Positions 7,209 through 17,566 of a stretch of DNA of 64,000 nt are shown one piece after another. The stretch's first letter is position 1. Every line of letters begins with the position of its first letter. This DNA comes from a virus. The DNA is taken from the IMG/VR virus record IMGVR_UViG_3300034760_000025, positions 25,727 to 89,726 of that record; one strand, written 5' to 3'. A model generated the notes under the pieces. It ran no database searches and was not told the origin of the DNA. It saw nothing but the letters and a program-made list of their open reading frames with translations. The position numbers were made by a program, and so were the translations under genes.

Positions 7209-8405
7209 ATGACAAGCACCCTGTTCGCCCCGGTCGTCGAGACCCTCGACGCCTCCCAGGCCGGCACCCCGGCCCTGTTCGGCTCCGACGGCATGGCCAA
7301 GAAGGCCAGCTTCGCGGCCGGCATGATGCACCCCCGGATCGGCGGCGACCCCCGCAAGTACAAGATGGCGATGTACGAGGCCGAAGAGCTCGTCGGCGAC
7401 GTCATCGCCGGCCGCCGGCCGATCTGGCGTTTCACCGAGGCCATGACCACGGACCTGTTCCCCCTCGTCCACGCCGACAGCCTCGACCGGCAGATGTACG
7501 GCGCCTACTCCGCTGCGCCGGTGTCGTGGTCGCGGTACGCCCGCCGGGGCAAGGTCAACGACTTCCGGGAGGTGAAGCGGTTCGCGAACACGGGCATCCG
7601 CGGCCTGCTGAAGATCGTTCCGGAGCTGGCCGAGCATGAGCGGCGCACTACCGAGGAAGCCGTCTACAAGTACTCGGTCAACAAGTACGAGGCCGGTTTC
7701 GGCATGTCGTTCGAGCTGATGGTCAACGACGATCTGGACCAATTTGCGCGGCTGCCGCAGGACCTGGCGCAGTCTGCGATCGACACCGAAGAGAACTTTG
7801 TGGCCACGCTCATCGCGGGCCCGTCCGGCCCGAACGCCACGTACTACAACCTCGCCAACGACAACGTGGCGACGTCGAACGCGCCGCTGACCCGGGGCAG
7901 CCTCCAGGACGCGCTCACCCGCCTCTTGAAGCGCAAGGATGAGCGGGGCAACCCGATCACCGTGTCCGCGGTGGAGCTGGTCGTCGCGCCCGGTCTGATG
8001 ATGACCGCCAACGAGATCATCGGTGCGACGCAGTACCGGATCGTGGGCGACAACGGCAACGTCACGATCATCTCCGGGAACGGCGTCGCGGTGAACCTCA
8101 CCCTGTCGGTCAACTACCAGATCGGGGCGGTGGCGACCACCGCGAACGCTGACACGTCATGGTGGTTGTTCGCCAACCCGGGCAGCGCCCGGCCGGCCCT
8201 CGAGGTGGGTTTCCTGCGCGGCTACGAGCAGCCCGCCCTGTACGAGAAGATCCCGGACATGCGCCGGTTCGGCGGCGGCGCCGAGGTCGCGTGGTCCTTC
8301 GAGCACGGCGACGCCCACAAGAAGGTCCAGCACGTGCTGGGCGGGTCGTTCGTCGACGCGAAGATGACGATCGCCAGCCGAGGGGACGGGTCCACCGTCT
8401 CCTGA
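7209..8405 (+). CDS. Major capsid protein
   Basis: 398 residues, start at ATG 7209 after GCGGAGAA. It includes a helix-rich N-terminal arm (EELVGDVIAGRRPIWRFTEA), a long E-loop-like region, and a C-terminal P-domain section with PRGYEQP-like residues (LRGYEQPALYEKIPDMR). Size, position after protease and decoration genes and overall pattern fit an HK97-fold capsid subunit of the Mu GpT-like type. It overlaps the next gene by one base (TGATG). Confidence 0.8.
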   Translation: MTSTLFAPVVETLDASQAGTPALFGSDGMAKKASFAAGMMHPRIGGDPRKYKMAMYEAEELVGDVIAGRRPIWRFTEAMTTDLFPLVHADSLDRQMYGAYSAAPVSWSRYARRGKVNDFREVKRFANTGIRGLLKIVPELAEHERRTTEEAVYKYSVNKYEAGFGMSFELMVNDDLDQFARLPQDLAQSAIDTEENFVATLIAGPSGPNATYYNLANDNVATSNAPLTRGSLQDALTRLLKRKDERGNPITVSAVELVVAPGLMMTANEIIGATQYRIVGDNGNVTIISGNGVAVNLTLSVNYQIGAVATTANADTSWWLFANPGSARPALEVGFLRGYEQPALYEKIPDMRRFGGGAEVAWSFEHGDAHKKVQHVLGGSFVDAKMTIASRGDGSTVS

Positions 8406-8944
8406 TGACGGAGATCAGCAGCAAGGCCCGTGAGGCACTCGCCGCGCTGACCGCCTACGAACGCGAGACGAACCGGGTTCTCGTGATCCTGGCAGAGCTA
8501 CTCGTCGAGCAGAACGACCTGCTCCGCGAGCAGCTCGAGGAACAGCGCAACAGCGCCGCTGTCACGGTCAACAACGCCGCGCCGGCCGACACCCCCGCGG
8601 GTGCCGGCCGGCCGGCCGCCGGGCACACCCCGGCCGCCGGGCACACCCCGGCAGGGAAGAAGGAAGCCGCTGTGCGACTCACCGAACCCGACGTACCCCC
8701 GGCCGACGACGACGGCCACGGTGGCCGGCCACGCCCCGGGACCAGCTCCCCGCCGGCGGACCCCGACGATGCGCCGGCCCCCGCCCCGGCCCGTGTGGCC
8801 GCCAAGGCCACCGAGCCGACCACCGACAAGCCCACCACCGGCGCCGCGCCCGACGGGCCGGCCCGCCCGGCCGCCAAGGCCAAGGCTGCCCCGGCCAAGA
8901 CCACCAAGGCCGCAACCAAGGCAGGGAAGGCGGGCAGCCGATGA
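8405..8944 (+). CDS. Coiled-coil/low-complexity head-associated protein
   Basis: 179 residues. An N-terminal helix of about 50 residues (LTAYERETNRVLVILAELLV, then EQNDLLREQLEEQ) looks coiled-coil. Next comes a proline/alanine-rich region with a repeated PAAGHTP unit, then a Lys/Ala/Pro tail resembling histone H1. It sits directly after the capsid gene and is coupled at both ends (TGATG and ATGA). It might be a trimeric head-fibre stalk or a DNA-contacting head protein; function not established. Confidence 0.5.
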   Translation: MTEISSKAREALAALTAYERETNRVLVILAELLVEQNDLLREQLEEQRNSAAVTVNNAAPADTPAGAGRPAAGHTPAAGHTPAGKKEAAVRLTEPDVPPADDDGHGGRPRPGTSSPPADPDDAPAPAPARVAAKATEPTTDKPTTGAAPDGPARPAAKAKAAPAKTTKAATKAGKAGSR

Positions 8945-9192
8945 CAGCCAAGACCCGCGCGGCGTACGTCGGTGACCTCGCGATCGCCGGCAGGGCCATC
9001 CTGGTCGGCGGGACGGTCACCGTGCCGAACACCAAAGTCACCGCCGCGTCTTTGATCATCCCGGCTATCCAGATCCCGGGTGGCACCCCCGGCGCGGTGT
9101 ACGTGTCAGCTCGCGTCCCGGGCGTCTCGTTCACACTCACGTCGACATCGAGCGCCGACACCAGCACTGTCGGCTACTCGATCGAGCCGTAA
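8941..9192 (+). CDS. Short fibre protein with RAAYVGD tag
   Basis: 83 residues overlapping the previous gene by ATGA. The N-terminus TRAAYVGDLAI matches the first residues of three large beta-helix proteins downstream. The rest (GTVTVPNTKVTAASLIIP, then FTLTSTSSADTSTVGY) resembles the short beta-structured tip seen in phage head and tail fibre proteins. It may be a minimal fibre that shares an attachment site with the larger spikes. Confidence 0.55.
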   Translation: MTAKTRAAYVGDLAIAGRAILVGGTVTVPNTKVTAASLIIPAIQIPGGTPGAVYVSARVPGVSFTLTSTSSADTSTVGYSIEP

Positions 9193-9247
9193 CGCCGGCC
9201 GCTTTTCACCCTTCCCGCGGGCCGGGCCCCGCACCAACCACCCATGT

Positions 9248-9284
9248 GCGGCGCCCGGCGCCGGAAAGGCGGCACCTCATGCCC
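9248..9284 (+). repeat. Spike-gene leader repeat, copy 1
   Basis: Thirty-seven bases (from GCGGCGCCCGGCGCC through the ribosome-binding site to the first codons) are identical to the segments before the spike genes at 15713 and 18430. The GGCGCC-C-GGCGCC core is self-complementary. A shorter, diverged version lies at about 11103-11122. The repeat brings the same ribosome-binding site and start to each gene and offers homology for recombination. Confidence 0.8.
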
Positions 9285-11073
9285 GGACCCCGCAGCCGCG
9301 CGGCGTACCTTGGCGACCTCGCCCCGTACCTCGACGACCCGTCATCGATCAACCCCCGGGACGTCAAGTACGGAGCGGCAGGCACCGGCACGAAAGACGA
9401 CACCGCCGCCCTGGTGAAGGCCCACGCCGCTGCGGTCGCCGCAGGCGGGTTCGTCCAGCTCCCGGCCCGGCACGTACCTGCACACCGGGTTTTCGATCAC
9501 CTCGTCGCTGCGCGGCTCACCGCTGGGCAAGACGGTCCTACGCGGCCCACAGATCACCCTGTCGACGTCGGGTATCGAGCTGTCCGACCTGAAGATCGTG
9601 TCGTCGACGTCAACAGCGGTGATATCCGCGCACTGCGCCGATGTCCGGTGGCAGCGGGTCGAGGTCAGCCACGAAAACGGGGTGACGGACCACCTCGCGT
9701 GGAACGCGTACAACGTCGACCGGCTGCAGGTCATCGGTTGCAAATTCGGCATCGGGGGGTTGCAACTCAGCCTGTGCGACGACTTCGTCATCAACAACAA
9801 CTTTTGGGACGCGCAGTACCTCAACACCAACGAGCCGTGTCACATCAGTACGCAAAGCTCGGGTGTTTTCACGAACAATACGGTGACGAACACAGCGACG
9901 GACGCGGTTGACCTTTACTCGTCAGGTCACCGGTGCGTGGTCGCCAACAACCGCTTTATCGGGCTGCGGGGCGGCGCCGGTCTTGAATGCAAAGTCACCA
10001 TGTCGGACATCCCTGGTAACTCGTCGTCGCCCGGGAATGTGTTCGAGTCGACGGTTATCGCGAACAACGTTTTCCGGGACTTCAACGGCTCGGTGACGTC
10101 GACGCGGACCGGGATCTACGCGTCGTATGTCGACAGCCGGGCGGCGCCGGCGTTCGCGATCGCCGAGGCCAACCGGGGCATCATCATCACCGGGAACATC
10201 TTGGCCGACTTCAACGAGACGGACCCCGGTAACGGGGCCATCGTGTCGTACCAGGCCATCGTGTTCCACGGCAGCAACGGCATCGTCGCGAACAACATCG
10301 TCCGGAACATGCGGGCGTGGAACGCGGCCACCCCCGTCGGCATCGCGCTGTTCTCCGAGAACGCGGATGTCACCGCCGGGGCGAAGTGCATCGGTGTGAC
10401 CGTGCAGGGCAACAACATCGCCGGGCTGGAAGGCGTCACCAGCTACGGCATCCGGGCCGGGAACCTCGACTACTGCAACATCACCGGGAACACGATCCGG
10501 ACCGATGACGTCGCCGGGCGGTCCCCGAAGTACGGCATCGGCATAACCAACGGTGCGTCGCTGAACCACTGCAGGATCTCCGACAACATCATTCAGTGCA
10601 ACCAGACCAACGCCCAGGCCATTGTGGCGACGAGCACCACCACCACGTTTACCGAGTGCGACATATCGGGGAACATGATCCGGGACTGCGGGATCAGCAT
10701 CTACAAGGCGATCCGGTGCAGCTTCACAAATAACACGTTCAACAACGCGACAAACGGTGGGGCTTTCAACCTCGGCATCGCCGGGGTGACGTGCCTCGAC
10801 ATCCGCATCATCGGTAATCACTTCACGATGAACGGGGCGGCCAGCGCTATCGTCCTGACGAACGTCGACGGGTTCATCGCGAACGGGAATACGTTCAAAT
10901 CGGTTACCCGGTCAATCTTCGCATTCAGCGTGACGAAGAACGGGGTCGTAACGGGGAACATCGCCCGCACCCAGTCGGTCGGCTCCACCGTCCTCATCTT
11001 CGACGCCAGTGTCAGCGGCGGCGACCAGGCCACCACGTACATCGACGCCAGCTCAAACAAGATCCTCACCTGA
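9279..11073 (+). pseudogene. Beta-helix spike protein, frameshifted
   Basis: Begins MPGPRSRAAYLGDLAPYLDD, then DVKYGAAGTGTKDDTAALVKA, the usual entry of pectate-lyase-like spikes. At about 9463 the frame breaks: the expected LPPGTYLHTGFSI is in the +1 frame, and removing one G from CCGGCCC would restore it. The remainder (to 11073) has many NNxFxxx-type parallel beta-helix turns (VIANNVFRDFN, ITGNIL, ITGNTIRTDD). As written, only a fragment of about 200 residues would be made. Either an inactivated gene or a base error. Confidence 0.75.
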
Positions 11074-11138
11074 TGGAACCGCGGCCCAACGCGACCCACC
11101 ACGCGCGGCGCCCGGCGCCGGGAAGGTAAGGCACCCAC

Positions 11139-11459
11139 ATGGCGCGCTGCGAATCCGGCACGCTCACCCCAACCACCCCGGCCACGGTCGTCATCGACGA
11201 CTCATGGCCGGGCGGCGTGAGCATTTCCCGCCTCAACGAGGGCCCGATCGCGACGATCTGGTACCGCCTCGACGGCACAGACCCCACCGTCGGTGGGGAT
11301 GACAGTTTCCCCTGCCTCGACACCGTCCACATACCCCACCCGGCAGACGGTGAGGCCGGGCTTCCCCGAAACGAGCAGGTCGAAGTCCGGATCATCTCGT
11401 CCGCCGCTGTGCAGTACACGGTTGAGGGCAACCCGGTGTGGAAGCGGGTGACGTCATGA
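11139..11459 (+). CDS. Small structural protein candidate (106 aa)
   Basis: Starts at ATG 11139 behind GGGAAGG in a diverged copy of the spike-gene leader. Sequence is beta-rich (TPATVVIDDSWPGG, then VEVRIISSAAVQYTVEG), suggesting a small beta-sandwich. The ATGA overlap with the following 892-residue fibre gene suggests it helps assemble or attach that fibre. No named family. Confidence 0.45.
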   Translation: MARCESGTLTPTTPATVVIDDSWPGGVSISRLNEGPIATIWYRLDGTDPTVGGDDSFPCLDTVHIPHPADGEAGLPRNEQVEVRIISSAAVQYTVEGNPVWKRVTS

Positions 11460-14134
11460 CCGCCCGGCACCAGGTACGGACTACGCCCGGCGCGGGCGCC
11501 GTGACGCCGGAGCAGCTCGCCGTCAAGGCGGAGCGGCTGACGACGACTGGCACGAAGACGGGGGCGTACACCGCGGCGGCGAACGAGCTGGTGCCGTGCA
11601 ACCCCGCCGCCGGCGCGTTCACGGTCACCCTTCCCGACTCGACGGCAGCCGGTGTCGGCGGGACGGTGGTGGTCCGGAAGACGGACGCGACGGCTAACGC
11701 GGTTACCGTGCAGCGGGCGGGGACCGACACCATCAACGCGGTGACCACGCCGGTCACGCTGACCCTCGCCGACGAAACCGTCGTGTTCACGTCGAACGGG
11801 GCCGGGAAATGGGCGATCTCAGCCGGGCACAAGTCCACGGCGGCGCTCGACGGCCGGTTTGCCGCACTCACCGGTTACACCTACGAGCGAGCCTTCCCGG
11901 TGTTTTTCACCAATACGGCAAGCGAGAAAGCGGACCTGTATTTCACCGGCGCAGTCAGCGCCGAGATCGAGGTAACCCTGGTCGGGCAGTTCAACGCCGC
12001 GAACGCTAACGGTGTGCTCCGGGTGATCTACAGCCTCGCCGGTTCGGCGGCCGGGGTGGTGTACGACAACACCGCTACGGTCGTCGCCGCGCAGGGCAGC
12101 CTCCCGGCCCATTTCGGCCTCGTCGGTCCGGTCTGGGACGCCACCAACTCCCGGTGGAAGATCACCATAGTTCATCGCACCGCGTCGGCTAACTCCGTTG
12201 CTGTGCGGGTGCGCTGGCTGACCCAGAACACCACGCAGAGCGCATCTATCCGGGACTCGATCGGTGTGTCGTCGGTCTACACCACCGACACCAGCACGAT
12301 CCCGGCGCCGACGCCCAGCGCCGTGCAGAAAGGCGAGCTGTTCATCGACCCGCGCGCCGCCGTCTACGGGGCTGTCGGTGACGGCGTGGCCGATGACACG
12401 GCCGCCGTGCTGGCCGCGTTCACCGCGGCGAACGCGACTACCAGGGCCGGCGTCGCCGGCACGATCCTGCACCCGGGCGCCACCGTCATCCTGCGGGGGA
12501 AGTTCAACCTGGCCAGCATCGCCAGCGCGATCCCTGTACGGTGCAATGTCCTGTCGGCCGGGGCTGAATTCATCATTCCGGCCGCGTACGCCGGGACGGC
12601 CGTGCTCGTCGGGCACTCGACGTCGGGCAGCATCTTGCAGGCCGCCCGGATCGTGCTGCCAGACGTCATCAAGCCGACCGGGTCCGCGGTGGTGGCCAGC
12701 TCCGTCGGTGTGGTTGTGCAGAACGTGTACAGCTCCGAGATGACTTTCGGGCGGGTCGCGTACTTCGAGACCGGCATCTGGATGACCGGCCTGGGCAACG
12801 GAACGGTGTACAACCGCGTGCACCTGGGGTGGATCTCCTACTGCAAGGTGTCGATTCAGCTCAAGCCGCAAGCCGCCGGTTGGGTCAATCAGAACGCGTT
12901 CGTCGGCGGCGGCATTCAGCAATCGGTGGGCTTCCACGGCGGCACCCGTCTCGCCGGTTTCCGGCACCTGGTCATGGACGGTAACGGCATCGCCGCGATC
13001 GACGGAAACATCTTCACCGGCGTGTCGTTTGAAGGCGACGTTTCCGCGGAGTGTTTTTACATCCACCACGCATTTCAGAACACATTCAACGGATGTCGAT
13101 TTGAGGCCGGCACGCTAGGCAAGGCCATGACCGTATCCGGGAACACCATCACCTCGACGGCGCACGGGCTGGCCGTCGGCGACATGATCATTCCCACGTC
13201 GTCAGTCGAGCCGACCGGGATGGTCAACCTGACCCCGTACTACGTGGTGTCGGTGCCCGACGCCAACACGTTTACGATGGCCCGCAGCAAGGGCGGCACG
13301 GCCATCGTGTTCGGGTCGTCCGGCACCGCGGTCACGTTCGCCCGACCGCACCGCATCTACATCGACACCAGCGGCATCGGTACAGCGGACAATGTGATCC
13401 GCGACATGGTCAACCCGCTGTACTGGCTGGACATGGTGCACAGCACCCCGATCGCCTCGGGCAACAAGGTCGAGACGTCGTCGCTACACATCGCGAGCCG
13501 GTACGCGCCCGAGGACCTGCCGCTGTACCGGGCCCGAAATTCAGCCGGCGTGCTCGCCACGGTCCGGCCGCTGTTCGCGACGTACGCGCCGGGTGTCAAC
13601 CCGCAGGAAGCCCCGGACGGTTGGGCGGTGGCCCTGTCCGACCGCGGGATCCTGTGGCGCAACGGGCAGCTCATCGGCGCGGGTACCGGTTCACCGGAGG
13701 GGGTCGTCACCGCACCGCCCGGGTCGGAGTACCTCAACGCCAGCGGCGGCACCGGTAGCACCAAATGGCTCAAGGAGTCCGGGACCGGCAACACCGGATG
13801 GGCCCCGGTGCCGGGCCTCGCCCCCCGGACGACGTCGGTGACAACGTCAGCGGCACCGACACCCTCGGCGGCGACCGACGACGTGTACCTGCTGACCGCG
13901 TTGGCGCAGTCGGCGACGTTCGGCGCACCGACCGGGTCGCCCGGGTCCGGACAGCGGCTACTCATCCGGATCAAGGACAACGGCACCGCCCGCACGTTGG
14001 CGTGGAATGCGATCTGGCGGCCGATCGGTGTGCTGCTGCCCACGACCACGGTGGCTACCAAACTGCTGTACGTCGGGGCGGTCTACAACGCCGCCGACAC
14101 GAAGTGGGACGTCATCGCCGTGACGCAGGAATAG
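11456..14134 (+). CDS. Large fibre/spike with pectate-lyase-like core
   Basis: 892 residues, start chosen at the ATGA overlap. The N-terminal 100 residues form a repeated beta structure (VVVRKTDATANAVTVQRAG), followed by a beta-sandwich-like part and, near 305, VYGAVGDGVADDTAAVLAAF, the signature entry into a right-handed beta-helix. A separate domain near 560-640 (ITSTAHGLAVGDMI) and a fibre-type C-terminus follow. It probably binds or degrades host glycan. It lacks the RAAYxGD tag of its neighbours. Confidence 0.65.
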   Translation: MTARHQVRTTPGAGAVTPEQLAVKAERLTTTGTKTGAYTAAANELVPCNPAAGAFTVTLPDSTAAGVGGTVVVRKTDATANAVTVQRAGTDTINAVTTPVTLTLADETVVFTSNGAGKWAISAGHKSTAALDGRFAALTGYTYERAFPVFFTNTASEKADLYFTGAVSAEIEVTLVGQFNAANANGVLRVIYSLAGSAAGVVYDNTATVVAAQGSLPAHFGLVGPVWDATNSRWKITIVHRTASANSVAVRVRWLTQNTTQSASIRDSIGVSSVYTTDTSTIPAPTPSAVQKGELFIDPRAAVYGAVGDGVADDTAAVLAAFTAANATTRAGVAGTILHPGATVILRGKFNLASIASAIPVRCNVLSAGAEFIIPAAYAGTAVLVGHSTSGSILQAARIVLPDVIKPTGSAVVASSVGVVVQNVYSSEMTFGRVAYFETGIWMTGLGNGTVYNRVHLGWISYCKVSIQLKPQAAGWVNQNAFVGGGIQQSVGFHGGTRLAGFRHLVMDGNGIAAIDGNIFTGVSFEGDVSAECFYIHHAFQNTFNGCRFEAGTLGKAMTVSGNTITSTAHGLAVGDMIIPTSSVEPTGMVNLTPYYVVSVPDANTFTMARSKGGTAIVFGSSGTAVTFARPHRIYIDTSGIGTADNVIRDMVNPLYWLDMVHSTPIASGNKVETSSLHIASRYAPEDLPLYRARNSAGVLATVRPLFATYAPGVNPQEAPDGWAVALSDRGILWRNGQLIGAGTGSPEGVVTAPPGSEYLNASGGTGSTKWLKESGTGNTGWAPVPGLAPRTTSVTTSAAPTPSAATDDVYLLTALAQSATFGAPTGSPGSGQRLLIRIKDNGTARTLAWNAIWRPIGVLLPTTTVATKLLYVGAVYNAADTKWDVIAVTQE

Positions 14135-14144
14135 GAGGCCACCC

Positions 14145-15668
14145 GTGTCAACGATCACCGCGGCCCCCGGCGGCGGCAACTGGTCGGCCGGCGCCACCTG
14201 GGTTGGTGGCGTCGCGCCGACCGCAGCCGATGACGTCGTCCTCGACGCCACGGCGAACGGCGCCACCAACGTCGTCATCGACGCCGGCGCTGTCGCCCGG
14301 TCCCTCGACTGCACCGGGTACCCGGGCATCCTTACCCACACCGCCGGCGTAGCTCTGACCCTGGGCGATGCCACCGCGGGCGCCGGCTCGGTGGCGCTCA
14401 AGATGGTCGCCGGGATGACGTACACCCTGGGCAGCGCGACCACCTCAACGGTGGCGTTCGTGTCGACGTCGGCGACGCAGCAGAGCATCACCACCGGCGG
14501 TAAAACCCTCGGCAACTGGACGATCAACGCCCCCGGGGGCAGCTACATCCTGGGCGACGCGAACACCGTCGGTACCACCTCAACGGTCACCGTCACCGCG
14601 GGCACCTTCAACACGGGCACCTTCGGCTGTTCGTGGGGAAACTTCGCGTCGAGTAACACGAACACCCGGTCGTTGATCTTCGGCACGGCGGCTATCACGC
14701 TGACCGGCGGGGGCGGCACGTTCGACGTTCTGACCACGACCGGGCTGACGCTGAGCGCCCTGTCGTCAACGATCAACATGCCGGCAAACGGCTACTTCAA
14801 GGCGCTCGGCTCGTACGGCACGGTGACGTGGCTGGCGCTCGGGCCGAACGGCCAGTCACAGCCCTTCACCTGTGTCAACCTGACCATCGTCGGTGGGTCC
14901 GCAAAGACCGGCGACTTCAACACCGCCGGGAACATCACGATCACCGGCACGCTGACCCTGGCCGGGAACTCGGCAGTCAACCGGATCAAGGTGCACTCGT
15001 CGTTGCCCGGCAACCCCCGGTCGCTCATCGCGGCGAACGTGGCGGTCAGCAGCACCGACTTCCTCGACATCGCCGGCGCCGGCGCCGGCAACTGGGACCT
15101 GTCGGCGGCCACCGGCGGGGTCGGCAACTGCGGCGGGAACACCGGCATCATCTTCACCCCGGCGGCAACCCAGACGCACGTGGCCGGGGCGGGCGGCAAC
15201 TGGTCAGACGCCGCCCAGTGGACCAGCCGGGTGCCGCTGCCCCAGGACGACGTCGTGGTCGACGTCAACACCACGGGCACCCTGGTCGCGGACATGCCCC
15301 GTTTGGGCCGCAGCATCGACTTCACGGGGTTCGCCGGCACCGCGGCGTTCACCTCACAGATCACTCAAATGTTCGGGTCGCTGATCCTCGACGCCGCTAT
15401 GACGATCACCGGGACGTTCGCGTTGAGCTTGTCCGGCCGCGGTAGCCACACGGTCACGTCGAACGGCAAGACCCTCACGCAACCGCTGACAGTCAACGCG
15501 CCGGCTATGGGCACCTACACGCTGCGCGACGCCCTCACCACCGCGGGCGCGCTCACGCTGACGCTGGGGACGCTGGCCACCGCTGGCCACCCGGTGGGTT
15601 ACCTGTCTCTCGTGGTCACGGGCGGCGTTCTGCGGGCCGGCGCCGGCCCGTTCGCCGCGTTCTTCTGA
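14145..15668 (+). CDS. Repeat-containing beta-structured fibre protein
   Basis: 507 residues, very rich in Thr, Gly and Ala. Two related entry motifs (GGGNWSAGATWVGGVAPTAADD near 9, and GGNWSDAAQWTSRVPLPQDD near 350) head two copies of a beta-solenoid-like unit with many short TITGTLTLAG-type strands. GTG start behind GGAGG. Likely part of the surface fibre set between two spike genes; no catalytic motif seen. Confidence 0.5.
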   Translation: MSTITAAPGGGNWSAGATWVGGVAPTAADDVVLDATANGATNVVIDAGAVARSLDCTGYPGILTHTAGVALTLGDATAGAGSVALKMVAGMTYTLGSATTSTVAFVSTSATQQSITTGGKTLGNWTINAPGGSYILGDANTVGTTSTVTVTAGTFNTGTFGCSWGNFASSNTNTRSLIFGTAAITLTGGGGTFDVLTTTGLTLSALSSTINMPANGYFKALGSYGTVTWLALGPNGQSQPFTCVNLTIVGGSAKTGDFNTAGNITITGTLTLAGNSAVNRIKVHSSLPGNPRSLIAANVAVSSTDFLDIAGAGAGNWDLSAATGGVGNCGGNTGIIFTPAATQTHVAGAGGNWSDAAQWTSRVPLPQDDVVVDVNTTGTLVADMPRLGRSIDFTGFAGTAAFTSQITQMFGSLILDAAMTITGTFALSLSGRGSHTVTSNGKTLTQPLTVNAPAMGTYTLRDALTTAGALTLTLGTLATAGHPVGYLSLVVTGGVLRAGAGPFAAFF

Positions 15669-15672
15669 CCCA

Positions 15673-15739
15673 CCCCCACCCGCGGCGCCCGGCGCCGGAA
15701 AGGCGGCACCTCATGCCCCCACGTACCCGCGCCGCGTAC
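15673..15739 (+). repeat. Spike-gene leader repeat, copy 2 (67 bp)
   Basis: Sixty-seven bases identical to 18391-18457, covering the GGCGCC-C-GGCGCC core, ribosome-binding site, start codon and first nine codons. After one mismatch the next eight bases also match. The identity contrasts with the divergence of the genes that follow, pointing to recent duplication, gene conversion or selection on the attachment tag. Confidence 0.85.
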
Positions 15740-17527
15740 GTCGGCGACTACAGCCGGATTCCCGTCAGTCAGGACCAGGTGACCGGGCTGCCGACGTCGC
15801 TCGGCAGCAAGGTCGATCGGGACAGCATCGTCGTGAACGTGGCAGACCACGGCGTCGACGCCACCGGCGCCACCGACTGCACCACCGCGCTACGCACGAT
15901 CCTGCAGAGCGGCGCGAAGCGGATCCTGATGCGCGGGACGTTCCTGGTGAACATTCCCAATGGTGGGAGCCTGGCGTCGTTCACCGGGGTCACGGGCCTG
16001 CACATCGACGCGAGTAGCGCAACGATCAACAACCCGGTCGACTACGGCAGCCAAGCCTTCACGTCGGTTTTCCTGCTGAATGGCTGCACCAACACCCGTA
16101 TCGAGATCGGCCAGTTCACCGGGTTCCACCTGGCTGATCTCTACACGAACCTCGGCCGGCAGGGCGTCATCGTGGTCCGGGCGATCAACGGATGCGCCGG
16201 GGTCACCGTCAAGGCCAACATCACCAACGCGCGGTATGGGGTGCAGTCCGGGGAGTACGCCGACCCGACCAAAGGCGGGTGCACCGACTTCGATTTGGAC
16301 ATCCGCGGCTCGTATATGGGATACCCGATTGCCCTGTACCGCGCTGAGGGCCTGCGAGGGCGGGTGCGGGTGGACAACTTCGACCGGGCGGTCTACATCG
16401 CCGGGGTCAGCAACGTCGACCTCGACGTGCAGTTCAAGAATCCGATCAGCGGCGGCGACACCGTCTGCCTGATCACCGACGCCATGACCGGGGTGGGCAC
16501 GTCGAAGGGGTGCTCCAACGTCGACATCCGGGCCACGGACATGGGATCCACCACCATGCCGGTGTCGTGCATGGTCGCCGGAATCATGCTGAGCCGCGTC
16601 GACCCGGGCACCGAATTCGAGAACGTTCGGGTCCATGTGTCGGTCCGATCGTCGGACACCGTCGCGTACCAGATCGGCGCTTTCCGGGTCCACTCCGGTG
16701 CGAACCAGGTTCAGCCGTCGTACCCGTTCAACTGGGAACAGACGATTGTGCTGCGCAATATCACCGTGTCCGGGATCATCGACCGGTCCGGGCAGTCGAT
16801 GGCGTCCGAGTCGGTCGGCCCGCTGTACGTCAACACGTGGGACACCGGTACGCACTACGCCACGGTGACAGGGCTGTCGATCGAGGACCTGACGATCATT
16901 CCCGCTGCCACCGGCGGCGTGAATGCCCGGATCACCTGCCCGGGGTTGCAGGACAAGATTTCGTTCCGCAACTTCACAGCGCCTAGGGTGCCCATCGTCA
17001 TCAACACGGGCCTCGACGCCACTGTCGAATTCATCGGATCCGCGATGGGCCCCATGTCCACCGACGGGTCGGCAGTGGTTTCCCTGATCGGCAGCACTGT
17101 TGCGTCGGTCGACACGAACATCGCCGCGAACCTGCGGCACGTCAACTCCACGGTCGCCGGCGGCGGCGCCCTGATCCGCACCAAGCAGATCGAGCTGACC
17201 CTGACCGGCACGTCCGTCACGTGGGCCGCGGCCATCCCGGCCGGTGCGATCGTGCTGGGCGTCACCGGCCGGATCACCCAGGCCATCACCGGGGCCACCG
17301 GCTACAAGGCAGGGGTGTCCGGCGACGACGACCGGTTCGTTGGCCGTCCGGATACCACTCTCGGGGCGACGTTCGACCCGGCGAACATGGCTGTGGAGGA
17401 GACATTTCTCCGGTACTACCTGGTCAGCACCGCGATCCTCGTCGGCGGCCTGGCGGGCACCACGTTCACCGGCGGGAAGATCCGGCTCACGCTGCACTAC
17501 ATCCTGCTGTCCGCCGCGACAAGCTGA
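15713..17527 (+). CDS. Beta-helix spike with RAAYVGD tag
   Basis: 604 residues beginning MPPRTRAAYVGDYSR. After a short linker it reads as a right-handed beta-helix protein (VNVADHGVDATGATDCTTAL entry; repeated short beta turns). The C-terminal 110 residues (from about 495, TLTGTSVTWAAAIPAGAIV) form a compact trimer-tip-like domain. The protein is paralogous over its whole length to the one at 18430. Role inferred: receptor-binding or glycan-degrading appendage; catalytic residues cannot be assigned. Confidence 0.65.
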   Translation: MPPRTRAAYVGDYSRIPVSQDQVTGLPTSLGSKVDRDSIVVNVADHGVDATGATDCTTALRTILQSGAKRILMRGTFLVNIPNGGSLASFTGVTGLHIDASSATINNPVDYGSQAFTSVFLLNGCTNTRIEIGQFTGFHLADLYTNLGRQGVIVVRAINGCAGVTVKANITNARYGVQSGEYADPTKGGCTDFDLDIRGSYMGYPIALYRAEGLRGRVRVDNFDRAVYIAGVSNVDLDVQFKNPISGGDTVCLITDAMTGVGTSKGCSNVDIRATDMGSTTMPVSCMVAGIMLSRVDPGTEFENVRVHVSVRSSDTVAYQIGAFRVHSGANQVQPSYPFNWEQTIVLRNITVSGIIDRSGQSMASESVGPLYVNTWDTGTHYATVTGLSIEDLTIIPAATGGVNARITCPGLQDKISFRNFTAPRVPIVINTGLDATVEFIGSAMGPMSTDGSAVVSLIGSTVASVDTNIAANLRHVNSTVAGGGALIRTKQIELTLTGTSVTWAAAIPAGAIVLGVTGRITQAITGATGYKAGVSGDDDRFVGRPDTTLGATFDPANMAVEETFLRYYLVSTAILVGGLAGTTFTGGKIRLTLHYILLSAATS

Positions 17528-17566
17528 GCCGCCCGTCCCACGTCCTCACAGGAAAGGGGCCCCCTG

